Shown: positions 18,793 through 27,043 of the stretch, piece after piece
How positions within the stretch are numbered: the first letter of the stretch is position 1
How the letters are laid out: each line of letters opens with the position of its first letter
Origin: Comamonas aquatica NBRC 14918
Lineage (GTDB): Bacteria; Pseudomonadota; Gammaproteobacteria; Burkholderiales; Burkholderiaceae_C
Direction: 5' to 3'
DNA length: 45,820 nucleotides
Assembly (NCBI RefSeq): GCF_000739875.1
Contig: NZ_BBJR01000036.1
Location: 1 to 45,820 of the forward strand
Position numbers and translations under genes: made by a program
The notes under the pieces: generated by a model
The model's input: the letters and a program-made list of their open reading frames with translations, nothing else
What the model was told of the DNA's origin: nothing
Database searches by the model: none

Positions 18793-19697
18793 CACGCGGC
18801 TCCCTTCATGACCTGCAGGAACACGTCCTCTAGGTCGGCACGGCGGATTTCCATGTCTTCCATGACCACCTGCGCCTGGCGCAGCGTCGCCAGGAAGCGC
18901 TCGATGTCATGCGGCCCCTGGGCCGGCAGTTGCACCACGCGCCCGGTGACGCGGGCCACGGGGGCCAGCTCCGCCGGCAGGGCATCGTCGGTCTTGAACT
19001 GCAGCACGTTCGCCGAGGCGGTCTTGAGCAGGTTGGACGTGGCATCCAGCGCCACCACCTGACCTTGCTTGAGCATGGCGATGCGGTTGCACAGGGCCTC
19101 CGCCTCTTCTAGGTAGTGCGTGGTCAGCAGCACCGTGTGGCCCTGCTTGTTGAGCTGGGCGATGAAGTGCCACAACGTCTGGCGCAACTCCACGTCCACG
19201 CCGGCCGTGGGCTCGTCCAGCACGATGATCGGGGGTTTGTGCACCAGGGCTTGGGCCACCAGCACGCGGCGCTTCATGCCGCCGGACAGCTGGCGCATGT
19301 TGGCCGTGGCCTTGTCGGCCAGGCCCAGGTTCTCCAGCAGCTCATCGATCCAGGCGTCGTTGTGCTTGACGCCGAAGTAGCCCGACTGCAGGCGCAGCGT
19401 CTCGCGCACGTTGAAGAAGGGGTCAAACACCAGCTCCTGCGGCACCACGCCCAGCTGCTTGCGTGCGGCGGCGAAGTCGCCCTGCACGTCGTGCCCCATG
19501 ACGGTGATGCGCCCGGCGCTGGGCTTGGTCAGCCCGGCCAGGATGCTGATGAGCGTGGTCTTGCCTGCGCCATTCGGGCCCAGCAAGCCAAAGAACTCGC
19601 CCTCGGCAATGTCCAGGCTGACATCACGCAGCGCATGGAAATCACCCCGGGAGGTGGCGTAGGTCTTGGAGATGGATTGGATGGAGATGGCTGGCAT
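18792..19697 (-). CDS. ABC exporter ATP-binding protein (YadG-like)
   Basis: A 301-residue ATPase that powers the ABC-2 permease encoded next. Walker A GPNGAGKTT, Q-loop GVVPQELVFDP, signature LSGGMKRR, Walker B IIVLDEPTAGVD and the switch His in LLTTHYLEEAE are complete. About 80 C-terminal residues form an extra domain seen in YadG/CcmA types. The ATG at 19697 (MPAISIQSISKTY) is the family start; the frame is open far upstream, overlapping mlaB, only by GC-rich chance. Confidence 0.93.
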   Translation of the reverse strand: MPAISIQSISKTYATSRGDFHALRDVSLDIAEGEFFGLLGPNGAGKTTLISILAGLTKPSAGRITVMGHDVQGDFAAARKQLGVVPQELVFDPFFNVRETLRLQSGYFGVKHNDAWIDELLENLGLADKATANMRQLSGGMKRRVLVAQALVHKPPIIVLDEPTAGVDVELRQTLWHFIAQLNKQGHTVLLTTHYLEEAEALCNRIAMLKQGQVVALDATSNLLKTASANVLQFKTDDALPAELAPVARVTGRVVQLPAQGPHDIERFLATLRQAQVVMEDMEIRRADLEDVFLQVMKGAA

Positions 19698-19755
19698 GAG
19701 AGCCTGACATTCTAAGGCCGCATGGCGATCCGACCGCTGCCGCCGGCAGAGGCCT

Positions 19756-20058
19756 TCAGGCGGCCGCGGCCTCTGCGCTGTCGGGGTCCAGCAGGGGCAT
19801 GACGCCATAGACCTGCGCCAGCGCCCGCAGGCTGGAGGGCCAACCCTGGACCTGCAGGCGGCTGCCACGGGCCAGCGCCACACGGCGGCAGGCCAGCAGC
19901 AGGGCCAGACCCGCCGAGTCGAACGACTGCACCGCCGCCGCGTCCAGCACCACCGGCGTGCCCTGAGGCAGCGCCTGGATTTGCTGGCGCAGCTGCGCCT
20001 GGGCCTGCACGGCCACATCGGCATTCAGCACGGAAGGAAGGGCAATCGTAGAGGACAT
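19756..20058 (-). CDS. mlaB: STAS-domain protein MlaB
   Basis: A 100-residue STAS protein that binds the MlaF ATPase and stabilises the MlaFEDB complex in the cytosol. It shows the STAS core with VVLDAAAVQSFDSAGLALLLACRR. It begins 7 bp after mlaC and is the last mla gene. Assignment rests on the STAS pattern and on its place after mlaF-E-D-A-C. Confidence 0.88.
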   Translation of the reverse strand: MSSTIALPSVLNADVAVQAQAQLRQQIQALPQGTPVVLDAAAVQSFDSAGLALLLACRRVALARGSRLQVQGWPSSLRALAQVYGVMPLLDPDSAEAAAA

Positions 20059-20065
20059 GGCGGAT

Positions 20066-20704
20066 TTACTTGCTGGCCTGGGCGTCGGCGGCCATGGTGC
20101 GGCTGGACAGGGCCGTGATCAGGCCGTCAATGCCGCCCTTGTTGAGCTCCTGCGCGAACTGGGTGCGGTAGGTTTCCACCATCCACACGCCCAGCACGTT
20201 CAGGTTGTAGATCTTCCAGGCCTTGCCGTCGGTGTTCTCCAGGCGGAAGTCCAGTTGCACGGGCTCACCCTTGCCATGCACCTCGGTGCGCACCAGCACG
20301 TCCTTGTCGCCGGGCGCGGCGCGCAGGGGCTTGACCTCGACGCGCTGGTCGCTGACCTGCTTGAGGGCGCCAGCATAGGTGCGGATCAGCATCAGCTTGA
20401 ACTCCTGCTGCAGGCGGTCACGCTGCGCGGGCGTGGCCTGGCGCCACTGCGGGCCCACGGCGGCCGAGGTCATGCGGCGGAAATTCACGTGCGGCATCAC
20501 GGTGGTGTCCACCACCTGGGAAATGCGCGCGATGTTGCCCTTGCGCAGCTCTGGGTCGGCCTTGATGGTCTCCAGAAGGTCGGCCGACAGGCGCTTGACC
20601 AGCGCGTCCGGCGCTTCCGCTGGGGCTTGTGCCCAGCTGGGAGTGGCCATCCAGAGGGCGGTGGTGGCCGCCAGCAGGGCAGCCAAGGTACGGCGTTGCA
20701 TCAT
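20066..20704 (-). CDS. mlaC: phospholipid shuttle protein MlaC
   Basis: The periplasmic carrier that moves phospholipids between MlaA in the outer membrane and MlaFEDB in the inner membrane. The 212-residue protein has a Sec signal peptide (MMQRRTLAALLAATTALWMATPSWAQA). The start at 20704 has AAGGA 8 bp upstream; the GTG six codons upstream would add a non-family RKDDW. The pattern MRRKF-like PHVNFRRM and EFKLMLIRTYAGAL is typical of Ttg2D/MlaC. Confidence 0.92.
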   Translation of the reverse strand: MMQRRTLAALLAATTALWMATPSWAQAPAEAPDALVKRLSADLLETIKADPELRKGNIARISQVVDTTVMPHVNFRRMTSAAVGPQWRQATPAQRDRLQQEFKLMLIRTYAGALKQVSDQRVEVKPLRAAPGDKDVLVRTEVHGKGEPVQLDFRLENTDGKAWKIYNLNVLGVWMVETYRTQFAQELNKGGIDGLITALSSRTMAADAQASK

Positions 20705-20750
20705 CCAATCATCCTTTCGCACCAGGGCCCACGGCCCTGGTTTCTTGCAC

Positions 20751-21500
20751 TCAGTCGTCGTAGCTCTCTACGCGACCAGCGTTGTCGTCATTGTGCTGGC
20801 GGCTGGCGGGATCCCGCTGTTTCAAATAAAAATCCCGCATCAGGGTGTAGCGATCCAGGGCCGCGGCATCCACGGTGTCGGTGGCATTCAGCAGGTTGGC
20901 GCGAGCGTCAACCAGGCGCAGGCCCAGCAGGCTGTTGCGGTGCGACACTGGGTGCATGCGGTCCACCGGGTGTCCCCACCAGTCGGCCGGCAGGGCCACG
21001 GTGTCGCGCACGGTCGAGGGGCCCAGGAAGGGCAGCACCAGGTAGGGACCGGGCTTGACGCCCCAGCTGGCCAGGGTCAGGCCGAAGTCCTGCTTGTCAC
21101 GCTCGACCTGCATCTCGGTGGCGATGTCCAGCAGGCCGCCGATCCCCAGCACGGTGTTGGTGGTGAAACGCACCATGTGGTTGTAGGCCTTCTCGCCATT
21201 GCCTTGCAGCGCATGGTTGACCATGGACCACAGGTCGCCCAGGTTGCCGAAGAAGTTGGTCACGCCGGTGCGCACCGGCTGGGGCGTGACCGTCTCATAG
21301 GCGGTAGCGGCTGGCTTGAGCACGGCCTTGTCGACCGAGTCGTTGAACGAGGTCATGGCCCGGTTGTAGCCCTCATACGGGTCCTGGGGGTGCGTGGCCT
21401 GGGTGCTGGCACAGCCGGCCAGCAGCAGGCCCGTGGCCAGGGCCGCGCTCAGGCCGGTGCGGCGCCACAGCGCGGTGGATGGGTTGGAATTGCTTTTCAT
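20751..21500 (-). CDS. mlaA: outer-membrane lipoprotein MlaA (VacJ)
   Basis: Outer-membrane lipoprotein that extracts mislocalised phospholipids from the outer leaflet. The 249-residue protein has a signal peptide with lipobox LLLAGC (C30), then DPYEGYNRAMTSFND, the family's NFFGNLGDLWSMVNHALQG and PFLGPSTVRDTVALPADWW. The ATG at 21500 is preferred; 12 more codons upstream are open. Having mlaA inside the mla operon is usual in betaproteobacteria, unlike E. coli. Confidence 0.94.
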   Translation of the reverse strand: MKSNSNPSTALWRRTGLSAALATGLLLAGCASTQATHPQDPYEGYNRAMTSFNDSVDKAVLKPAATAYETVTPQPVRTGVTNFFGNLGDLWSMVNHALQGNGEKAYNHMVRFTTNTVLGIGGLLDIATEMQVERDKQDFGLTLASWGVKPGPYLVLPFLGPSTVRDTVALPADWWGHPVDRMHPVSHRNSLLGLRLVDARANLLNATDTVDAAALDRYTLMRDFYLKQRDPASRQHNDDNAGRVESYDD

Positions 21501-21529
21501 CGTGTCACCTTGTGCGGAAAACGTGGACA

Positions 21530-22012
21530 TCAAGGAGCGGGCACCGCGGCAGAGCCGCCCTCTTCCGCCTTGCTGTACAGGAACTGGCCAATCAGGTTCT
21601 CCAGCACCACCGCCGACTGGGTCGCGGTGATGCGGTCGCCCTCGGCCAGGTTGGCCTCGTCGGCCCCGGCCTCGATCCCGATGTACTGGTCGCCCAGCAG
21701 GCCGCTGGTCAGGATCTTCAAGGAACTGTCCTTGGGGAAGGCATAGCGCTTTTCCAGGGCCATGTGCACCGTGGCCTGGAAGGTCTTGTCATCAAAGGAG
21801 ATCGCCTCGACACGGCCCACGACCACCCCGGCGCTCTTGACCGCCGCCTTGGGCTTGAGCCCGCCGATGTTGTCGAAACGCGCCGTCACCTTGTAGGTGG
21901 GCTCGAAGCTGAGGCTCAGCAGGTTGGCCGACTGCAGCGCCAGGAAGACCAGGGCTGCCGCGCCCAGCAAGACAAAAAGGCCGACCCATACGTCGTTTTT
22001 AGAAGCCTGCAT
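21530..22012 (-). CDS. mlaD: MCE-domain lipid transport protein MlaD
   Basis: An inner-membrane anchored MCE protein that forms the hexameric ring of the MlaFEDB transporter. The 160-residue protein has one N-terminal membrane helix (VWVGLFVLLGAAALVFLAL) and an MCE domain with YKVTARFDNIGGLKPKAAVKSAGVVVGRV. ATG at 22012 (MQASKNDVWVG) is the family start. It lies 44 bp after mlaE. Confidence 0.94.
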   Translation of the reverse strand: MQASKNDVWVGLFVLLGAAALVFLALQSANLLSLSFEPTYKVTARFDNIGGLKPKAAVKSAGVVVGRVEAISFDDKTFQATVHMALEKRYAFPKDSSLKILTSGLLGDQYIGIEAGADEANLAEGDRITATQSAVVLENLIGQFLYSKAEEGGSAAVPAP

Positions 22013-22056
22013 AAAAAATGTTTCCTTGTTGAAACCCATCGTTCGAGGCTGCTGCC

Positions 22057-22833
22057 TCAAATGCTAAACATGGATGCGGTGAGCAGGAAGTCCAATGCCA
22101 ACACTGCCAGTGATGCGACCACCACCGTGCGGGTGGTGGCACGCGAGACCCCCTCGGGGGTGGGCTTGGCGGTGTAGCCCTGGTACAGCGCCACGAAGGT
22201 GACGGCCACACCGAACACGACGCTCTTGATCACGCCATTGCCCAGGTCGTACCACCAGTCCACGCCGGACTGCATCTGCCCCCAGAAGGCGCCACCGTCC
22301 AGGCCGATCAGCACCACGCCGACCACCCAGCCGCCGAGGATGCCCACGGCGCTGAACACGGCCGCCAGCAAAGGCATGGCGAGGAAACCGGCCCAGAAGC
22401 GCGGTGCCAGGATGCGGCGCACGGGGTCGACCGCCATCATCTCCATGGCCGAGAGCTGCTCGCCGGCCTTCATCAGGCCGATTTCCGCCGTCAGGGCCGT
22501 GCCCGCACGGCCGGCGAACAGCAGCGCCGTGACCACCGGCCCCAGCTCGCGCAGCAGGGACAGGGCTACCAGCAGGCCCAGCGCCTCGGCCGAGCCATAG
22601 CGCTGCAGCGTGTAATAGCCCTGCAGGCCCAGCACAAAGCCGACGAACAGGCCCGAGACGGCGATGATGGCCAGCGAATAATTGCCCAGGAAATGGATCT
22701 GGTCGCCGAGCAGGCGAAAGCGTGCCAGCGTGGCCGGCAGCATGCCCAGCAGGCGCAGGAACAGGCCAGCGGCCTGCCCCAGCGCCGCCAGTTGGCGGCG
22801 GGTCCACAGGCCCAGTGCGTGGATGGTGTTCAT
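22057..22833 (-). CDS. mlaE: lipid asymmetry permease MlaE
   Basis: The polytopic permease of the Mla phospholipid transporter, 258 residues with about five membrane helices. Family markers are the FLGNYSLAIIAVSGLFVGFVLGLQGYYTL stretch and GTALTAEIGLMKAGEQLSAMEMMAVDPVRRILAPRFWA. Its ATG overlaps the mlaF stop by 4 bp. Confidence 0.95.
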   Translation of the reverse strand: MNTIHALGLWTRRQLAALGQAAGLFLRLLGMLPATLARFRLLGDQIHFLGNYSLAIIAVSGLFVGFVLGLQGYYTLQRYGSAEALGLLVALSLLRELGPVVTALLFAGRAGTALTAEIGLMKAGEQLSAMEMMAVDPVRRILAPRFWAGFLAMPLLAAVFSAVGILGGWVVGVVLIGLDGGAFWGQMQSGVDWWYDLGNGVIKSVVFGVAVTFVALYQGYTAKPTPEGVSRATTRTVVVASLAVLALDFLLTASMFSI

Positions 22834-23636
22834 GCGCGGCCTCCAAAATCCTGCTCCAGGCTGGGCGCCGGATAGTGGAACGGCACCGGTCCCTGCGGCC
22901 GGGCATGGATGAATTGCTGCACCAGCGGGTCCGTGCTCTGGCGCACTTCGTCGGGCGTGCCCTGGGCGGCCACGCCGCCCGCGCCGAGGATCACCACATG
23001 GTCGGCGACGTGGAAGGTTTCCTCCAGGTCGTGCGACACCAGGATGCTGGTCAGCCCCAGGGTGTCATTGAGCGTGCGGATCAGGCGCGCGGCCGTGCCC
23101 AGCGAGATCGGGTCCAGGCCCGCGAACGGTTCGTCGTACATGACCAGGTCCGGGTCCAGGGCAATCGCGCGCGCCAGCGCCACGCGCCGTGCCATGCCGC
23201 CCGACACCTGGCTGGGCATCAGGTCGCGCGCGCCGCGCAGCCCGACGGCGTGCAGCTTCATCAGCACGATGTCGCGCACCATGTCCTCGGGCAGGTCGGT
23301 GTGCTCGCGCAGCGGGAAGGCGACGTTGTCGAGCACGCTCATGTCGGTGAACAGGGCGCCGAACTGGAACAGCATGCCCATGCGACGGCGCATGGCGTAC
23401 AGCTGCTGGGCATTCATCTGCCCCACATCCTGGCCGCCCACCAGCACCTGGCCCTGCTGGGCGCGCTGCTGCCCGCCGATCAGGCGCAGCACCGTGGTCT
23501 TGCCACCGCCGGAGGCCCCCATCAAGGCCGTGATCTTGCCGCGCGGCACCTGCAACGACAGGTCGCGCAGGATGGTGCGATCACCATAGCCAAAGGTGAC
23601 ATTGCGCAACTCCACAAGGGGGGCGGGACTACTCAT
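22830..23636 (-). CDS. mlaF: lipid asymmetry ATPase MlaF
   Basis: The ATPase driving phospholipid transport in the Mla system, 268 residues. Walker A GASGGGKTT (G-S-G-G-G is the MlaF variant), Q-loop MLFQFGALFTD, signature VSGGMARR, Walker B LVMYDEPFAGLD and switch His VSHDLEE are all present. It is the first gene of mlaFEDACB and heads the long series that continues to hisD. A shared promoter-like motif lies about 32-50 bp and a palindrome about 82-99 bp upstream of its start. Confidence 0.95.
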   Translation of the reverse strand: MSSPAPLVELRNVTFGYGDRTILRDLSLQVPRGKITALMGASGGGKTTVLRLIGGQQRAQQGQVLVGGQDVGQMNAQQLYAMRRRMGMLFQFGALFTDMSVLDNVAFPLREHTDLPEDMVRDIVLMKLHAVGLRGARDLMPSQVSGGMARRVALARAIALDPDLVMYDEPFAGLDPISLGTAARLIRTLNDTLGLTSILVSHDLEETFHVADHVVILGAGGVAAQGTPDEVRQSTDPLVQQFIHARPQGPVPFHYPAPSLEQDFGGRA

Positions 23637-23667
23637 GCGATGGAAAACACGGAGGAATTGGAAGAAA

Positions 23668-23686
23668 CGCTATTGTGCAGACAAGC
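23668..23686 (-). promoter_or_regulatory. conserved promoter-like motif upstream of mlaF
   Basis: On the minus strand GCTTGTCTGC directly followed by ACAATAGCG. The same two blocks, with three extra bases between them, lie upstream of the amino-acid receptor gene at 26297-26318. CACAAT may be a -10 box with an extended TG; no clear -35 is seen. Confidence 0.45.
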
Positions 23687-23717
23687 GGCAAGCCCCGCCC
23701 GCTGCCACCTCGAACTA

Positions 23718-23735
23718 ACATACACGAATGTATGT
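23718..23735. promoter_or_regulatory. palindrome upstream of the mla operon
   Basis: ACATACA - 4 nt - TGTATGT, perfect 7-bp arms, 82 bp upstream of mlaF. The form resembles operators of TetR-type repressors (general knowledge), but no such gene is in the window. Confidence 0.5.
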
Positions 23736-23763
23736 CAAGACCATGATGACGCCCCGCCATCCG

Positions 23764-23816
23764 CAAAATTCATAGCTAGACGCGCAAGCTAGACAAGCAC
23801 CGCTGGCATTTTTGAT
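23764..23816. repeat. degenerate dispersed intergenic repeat copy
   Basis: CATAGCTAGACGCGCAAGC, short spacer, AAGCACCGCTGGCATTTTT. Its reverse complement aligns with the copies at 17661 and 36629. Confidence 0.6.
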
Positions 23817-23822
23817 CCCAAC

Positions 23823-23850
23823 CTGCGGTCACCCGGACCGCAGCTTTTTT
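23823..23850. terminator. hairpin after the amino-acid ABC ATPase gene
   Basis: CTGCGGTC - 5 nt - GACCGCAG followed by six T on the + strand. The genes on both sides run on the minus strand, where no T-run follows. It may still mark the end of the ABC operon, but its strong polarity is on the unused strand. Confidence 0.45.
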
Positions 23851-24625
23851 ACAACATGTTCTGCAGAAATGCCTGGGTGCGCTCGTGCAGGGGGTTGGCG
23901 AAGAAGACCTCGGCGGGGGCCTGCTCCACGATGGCGCCGCCATCCATGAAGATCACGCGGTTGGCCACCTCGCGGGCAAAGCCCATTTCATGGGTCACCA
24001 CCAGCATGGTCATGTGCTCGTTGGCCAGTTCGCGCATGGTGCGCAGCACCTCGCCGGTCAGTTCGGGGTCCAGGGCCGAGGTCGGCTCGTCGAACAGCAT
24101 GATGTCCGGGTCCATGGCCAGGGCACGGGCAATCGCCACGCGCTGCTTCTGGCCGCCCGACAGGCGGTTGGGATAGGCATCGCGCTTTTCCAGCAGGCCG
24201 ACCTTCTTCAGCAAAGCCTCGGCCTTGGGCACGATCTGCTCGCGCTTGAGCTTCTTGACCAGCATCGGCGCTTCGATGATGTTCTCCAGCACCGAGAGGT
24301 GGGGGAACAGGTTGAAGGACTGGAACACCATGCCCATCTTGCGGCCGATCTGGCGGATCTGCGCCTCGGGCGCGTAGTGGGCCTTGCCGGCGTCGTCGTT
24401 GCGCGCCAGGGTCTCGCCCTCGACCACGATAGTGCCGCGGTCGATGGTCTCCAGGTGGTTCAGGCAGCGCAGGAAGGTGCTCTTGCCCGAGCCCGAGGGG
24501 CCGATCACGGCCACCACCTCGCCGCGCAGCAGGTCCAGCGACACCCCGCGCAGCACCTCGACGCCGCCGAAGGCCTTGTGGATGCCCTGGGCGGAGATCA
24601 TCACATCAGGCGTCGTACTTGGCAT
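23849..24625 (-). CDS. polar amino acid ABC transporter ATP-binding protein (GlnQ/GltL type)
   Basis: A 258-residue cytosolic ATPase energising uptake of a polar amino acid. Walker [11 protein letters not shown]-loop [14 protein letters not shown], signature LSGGQKQR, Walker [15 protein letters not shown] and switch His VTHEMGF are complete. The ATG at 24625 overlaps the permease gene by 20 bp; an in-frame ATG at 24601 ([11 protein letters not shown]) would leave a 4-bp gap and equally fits the family. Close to GlnQ, GltL and ArtP-like proteins; substrate not decidable. Confidence 0.93.
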   Translation of the reverse strand: MPSTTPDVMISAQGIHKAFGGVEVLRGVSLDLLRGEVVAVIGPSGSGKSTFLRCLNHLETIDRGTIVVEGETLARNDDAGKAHYAPEAQIRQIGRKMGMVFQSFNLFPHLSVLENIIEAPMLVKKLKREQIVPKAEALLKKVGLLEKRDAYPNRLSGGQKQRVAIARALAMDPDIMLFDEPTSALDPELTGEVLRTMRELANEHMTMLVVTHEMGFAREVANRVIFMDGGAIVEQAPAEVFFANPLHERTQAFLQNML

Positions 24626-25259
24626 AGCGTTTCTCGAGGTACTGGAAGCCCCAGGTCAGGACCAGGGTCATCACAAGGTAGAAGGCAGCGGCCACGATGA
24701 ACGGCGTGGTCGTGAAGTCGCGCTGGACAATGCCGCGCGCGGCGCGCAGCAGGTCGTTCAGGGCCAGCACGTAGATCAGCGAGGTGTCCTTGACCAGGGT
24801 GATGGTCTCGTTGGACAGCGGCGGCAGGATGCGCGGCCACACCTGGGGAATGACAATGCGGCGCATGGTCTGGGCATAGCTCAGGCCCAGCACCTTGGCG
24901 CCTTCGTACTGGCCACGGTCGATGGACTGGATGCCGGCACGGAAGATCTCGGCGAAGTAGGCCGCGTAATTCAGGGTGAAGGCGACGATGGCGGCGGGGT
25001 AGTCGTCGAACCGGATGCCGATCACAGGCACAAAGGGCAGCGCGAAGTAGATGAACAGCATCTGCAGCATCAGCGGCGTGCCGCGCATCAGCCAGATGTA
25101 GCCGCCCACCAGCGCCCGCAGCCCGGCAAAGCGGGACAGGCGCAGCAGCGCCAGCACCAGCCCCAGGGGGATGGAGAGCACCAGCGTGATCGCGAAAAGC
25201 TTGAGGGTCACCAGCGCGCCTTGCGACAGTGGCCCCAGAAGGGAAATGACGTAATCCAT
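24606..25259 (-). CDS. polar amino acid ABC transporter permease
   Basis: A 217-residue HisM/GlnP-type permease with about five membrane helices. The coupling EAA loop is visible as [20 protein letters not shown] and the N-terminal [13 protein letters not shown] motif is typical. Only one permease gene is present, so the transporter is probably a homodimer like GlnP. The ATG at 25259 is the family start ([21 protein letters not shown]). It is separated from the receptor gene by an intrinsic terminator that should lower its expression. Confidence 0.92.
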   Translation of the reverse strand: MDYVISLLGPLSQGALVTLKLFAITLVLSIPLGLVLALLRLSRFAGLRALVGGYIWLMRGTPLMLQMLFIYFALPFVPVIGIRFDDYPAAIVAFTLNYAAYFAEIFRAGIQSIDRGQYEGAKVLGLSYAQTMRRIVIPQVWPRILPPLSNETITLVKDTSLIYVLALNDLLRAARGIVQRDFTTTPFIVAAAFYLVMTLVLTWGFQYLEKRYAKYDA

Positions 25260-25344
25260 GGAAAAGGCCTTCAGTGCGACCGCTTGACGGGAGCCGCCGG
25301 CGCCCTCAGGCACCCCGCTGCACAGCTGCACAAGCCATGCCTAC

Positions 25345-25382
25345 AAAAAACACCGGCGTGGCCAAGGCGGGCCACGCCGGTG
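25345..25382 (-). terminator. attenuator-like intrinsic terminator between receptor and permease genes
   Basis: On the minus strand a perfect 13-bp stem (CACCGGCGTGGCC / GGCCACGCCGGTG, 6-nt loop) followed by TTTTTT. It lies inside the ABC operon, just after the receptor gene. Partial read-through would give more receptor than permease and ATPase, and the hairpin would also protect the receptor mRNA. Confidence 0.85.
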
Positions 25383-25401
25383 TGTGCGTCAAGCTTGAAG
25401 C

Positions 25402-26205
25402 TTACTTGACAATGTTTTCACCGAACCACTTCTTGGAAATTTCGGCGGCGGCGCCATCGGCCTTCATGTCTTTCAGGGCCTGGTTGACCTTGCCCAGCAG
25501 CTCGGCGTCTTCCTTGCGGAAGCCCACGCCGTAGTCTTCGGTGCCGAAGTTGTCTTCCAGCACGGTGTAGGTGTCGGCCTTCTTGGCCACGTGGAAGCGA
25601 CCCACCACCTCGTCCACCACCACGGCGTCCAGGCGACCGGCTTCCAGGTCCATCAGCGCAGTGATGTTGTCACCGAACTGCTTGAATTCCTTGAAGCTCT
25701 TGAAGACTTCTTCTTCCTTCTTCATCGCATCCACGGCGGACGACGATTCCTGCACGCCGATCACCTTGCCAGCCAGACCGGCCTTGTCCTTGATGTCGGA
25801 GCCGGCCTTGACGATGATGATCTGGCGGTTGGCCATGTAGGGGTCGGTGAAGGCGATGTGCTGCTTGCGCGACTCCAGGATGGTCAGGCCATTCCACAGC
25901 ACGTCGATGCGCTTGCCGTTCAGCTCGGCTTCCTTGGCGCTCCAGTCGATGGGCTTGAATTCCACTTCCATGCCCAGACGCTTGGAGGCTTCCTTGGCCA
26001 TGTCGATGTCAAAACCCACCAGCTCGTTCTTCTCGTCACGGAAACCCATGGGCGGGAAGTTGTCGTCCAGACCCACAACGATCTTGGTCACAGCCGCAGG
26101 TGCGGGCGCAGCAGGCGCCTGGGCGGTGGCGGCAGGTTCGGACTTGCCGCAGGCCGCCAGAACAGCTGTCAGGGCCAACGATGCGAGAAGGGTGCGTTTT
26201 TTCAT
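25402..26205 (-). CDS. polar amino acid ABC transporter substrate-binding lipoprotein
   Basis: A 267-residue periplasmic receptor (SBP_bac_3 family). The signal peptide ends in lipobox LAAC with C19 as lipidated residue, followed by an alanine/proline linker. Family motifs: VGLDDNFPPMGFRDEKNELVGFDIDMAKE, WNGLTILESRKQHIAFTDPYM and the C-terminal AAAEISKKWFG. The start at 26205 (MKKRTLLASLAL) is chosen over the frame's upstream ATG since it begins the signal peptide. First gene of the ABC operon. Glutamine, glutamate and cystine are all possible ligands. Confidence 0.93.
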   Translation of the reverse strand: MKKRTLLASLALTAVLAACGKSEPAATAQAPAAPAPAAVTKIVVGLDDNFPPMGFRDEKNELVGFDIDMAKEASKRLGMEVEFKPIDWSAKEAELNGKRIDVLWNGLTILESRKQHIAFTDPYMANRQIIIVKAGSDIKDKAGLAGKVIGVQESSSAVDAMKKEEEVFKSFKEFKQFGDNITALMDLEAGRLDAVVVDEVVGRFHVAKKADTYTVLEDNFGTEDYGVGFRKEDAELLGKVNQALKDMKADGAAAEISKKWFGENIVK

Positions 26206-26296
26206 GGCTTCAAAGTTGAGTTGGAACAACCGGTGGAAGGCCGCCGCCCACAGACCCGGGGAAACCCCATGTCCTGTATGCCTCGGTGGCCGAATC

Positions 26297-26318
26297 CGCT
26301 ATTGTCGCGCAGACAAGC
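26297..26318 (-). promoter_or_regulatory. conserved promoter-like motif upstream of the amino-acid receptor gene
   Basis: On the minus strand GCTTGTCTGC, then GCG, then ACAATAGCG, about 92-113 bp upstream of the receptor ATG. Same blocks as upstream of mlaF (23668-23686). Confidence 0.45.
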
Positions 26319-26390
26319 CTGGGTTGCTACCTGCCTGGGCATTAACTCGCATGCAAACCACATGCCTGCGTGCATTTCGACGGACTTGCC

Positions 26391-26813
26391 ATGGCTGACA
26401 CCGCCCTCCCCGAGCCTCTGCTGCAGGCCTACCACGCCACCCACTACGGGCTCAACGACTGCGACTGGCAGCTGCAACTGGAGCAGCCCCAACCCGCCCT
26501 GGCACCGCACTACCAGCGCCATGCCGTGCACTGCGCCGCCTACCTGACCGCCTGCAACCCGTTGGGCGAATTGCTGCCCGACCACCTGAACGCACGCCGC
26601 ATGGCCCAGCTGCGCCAAGCGCTGCAGCGCGCCGGCTGGTCCTGGCTGGACGGCCATGGCAACGACCCGCAGGGCCACTGGCCCGGCGAGGACAGCGTGC
26701 TGGTCTGGGGCATGGGCGAGAGCACGGCCCGCGCCTGGGGCACGCAGTGGAATCAGAACGCCGTGGTCTGCTGCGGCACCGACATGGTGCCGCGCCTGGT
26801 GCTGCTGCGCTGA
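26391..26813 (+). CDS. DUF3293 protein
   Basis: A 140-residue cytosolic protein matching DUF3293 along its length: an early YHATHY, then CAAYLTACNPLGELLPDHLNARRMAQLRQAL, GEDSVLVWGM, and a C-terminal WNQNAVVCC followed by a short hydrophobic strand. Function unknown for the family. The ATG at 26391 is used; an in-frame one at 26370 adds seven residues. It is the only + strand gene between the mla region and the pca genes and is divergent from the ABC receptor. Confidence 0.8.
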   Translation: MADTALPEPLLQAYHATHYGLNDCDWQLQLEQPQPALAPHYQRHAVHCAAYLTACNPLGELLPDHLNARRMAQLRQALQRAGWSWLDGHGNDPQGHWPGEDSVLVWGMGESTARAWGTQWNQNAVVCCGTDMVPRLVLLR

Positions 26814-26822
26814 TACCCGCTC

Positions 26823-26858
26823 TCTAATTCCTAGCCGCCCGCGCTAGCCTGCAAAGCG
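26823..26858. repeat. degenerate dispersed intergenic repeat, weak copy
   Basis: AATTCCTAGCCGCCCGCGCT, then AGCCTGCAAAGCG. It aligns with the copy at 23764 over about 35 bp, with more mismatches than the others. Confidence 0.4.
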
Positions 26859-26926
26859 TTTCAACGCAAAAAACCTTTCAACCTCTTGCAAGGCCTGCGC
26901 GTTCAACTCTCTTTTTTGCAGCATGC

Positions 26927-26948
26927 AAAAAGGCGCCCGCAGGCGCCT
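26927..26948 (-). terminator. intrinsic terminator of gltBD
   Basis: On the minus strand AGGCGCC - 4 nt - GGCGCCT with five T, about 95 bp after the gltD stop. Confidence 0.8.
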
Positions 26949-27043
26949 GAATGTGCATCTCCGCAGAGCGCCCAGGGCGGGCGGTGCGGGGGCCCGCCAG
27001 GCAGCCCCGACACCGCGCCCATGCGGCGCCCCCGGCCCGACGG

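Noticed and set aside
23823-23850. Terminator for a + strand transcript
   Set aside because: No + strand gene precedes it; kept only as a low-confidence hairpin.
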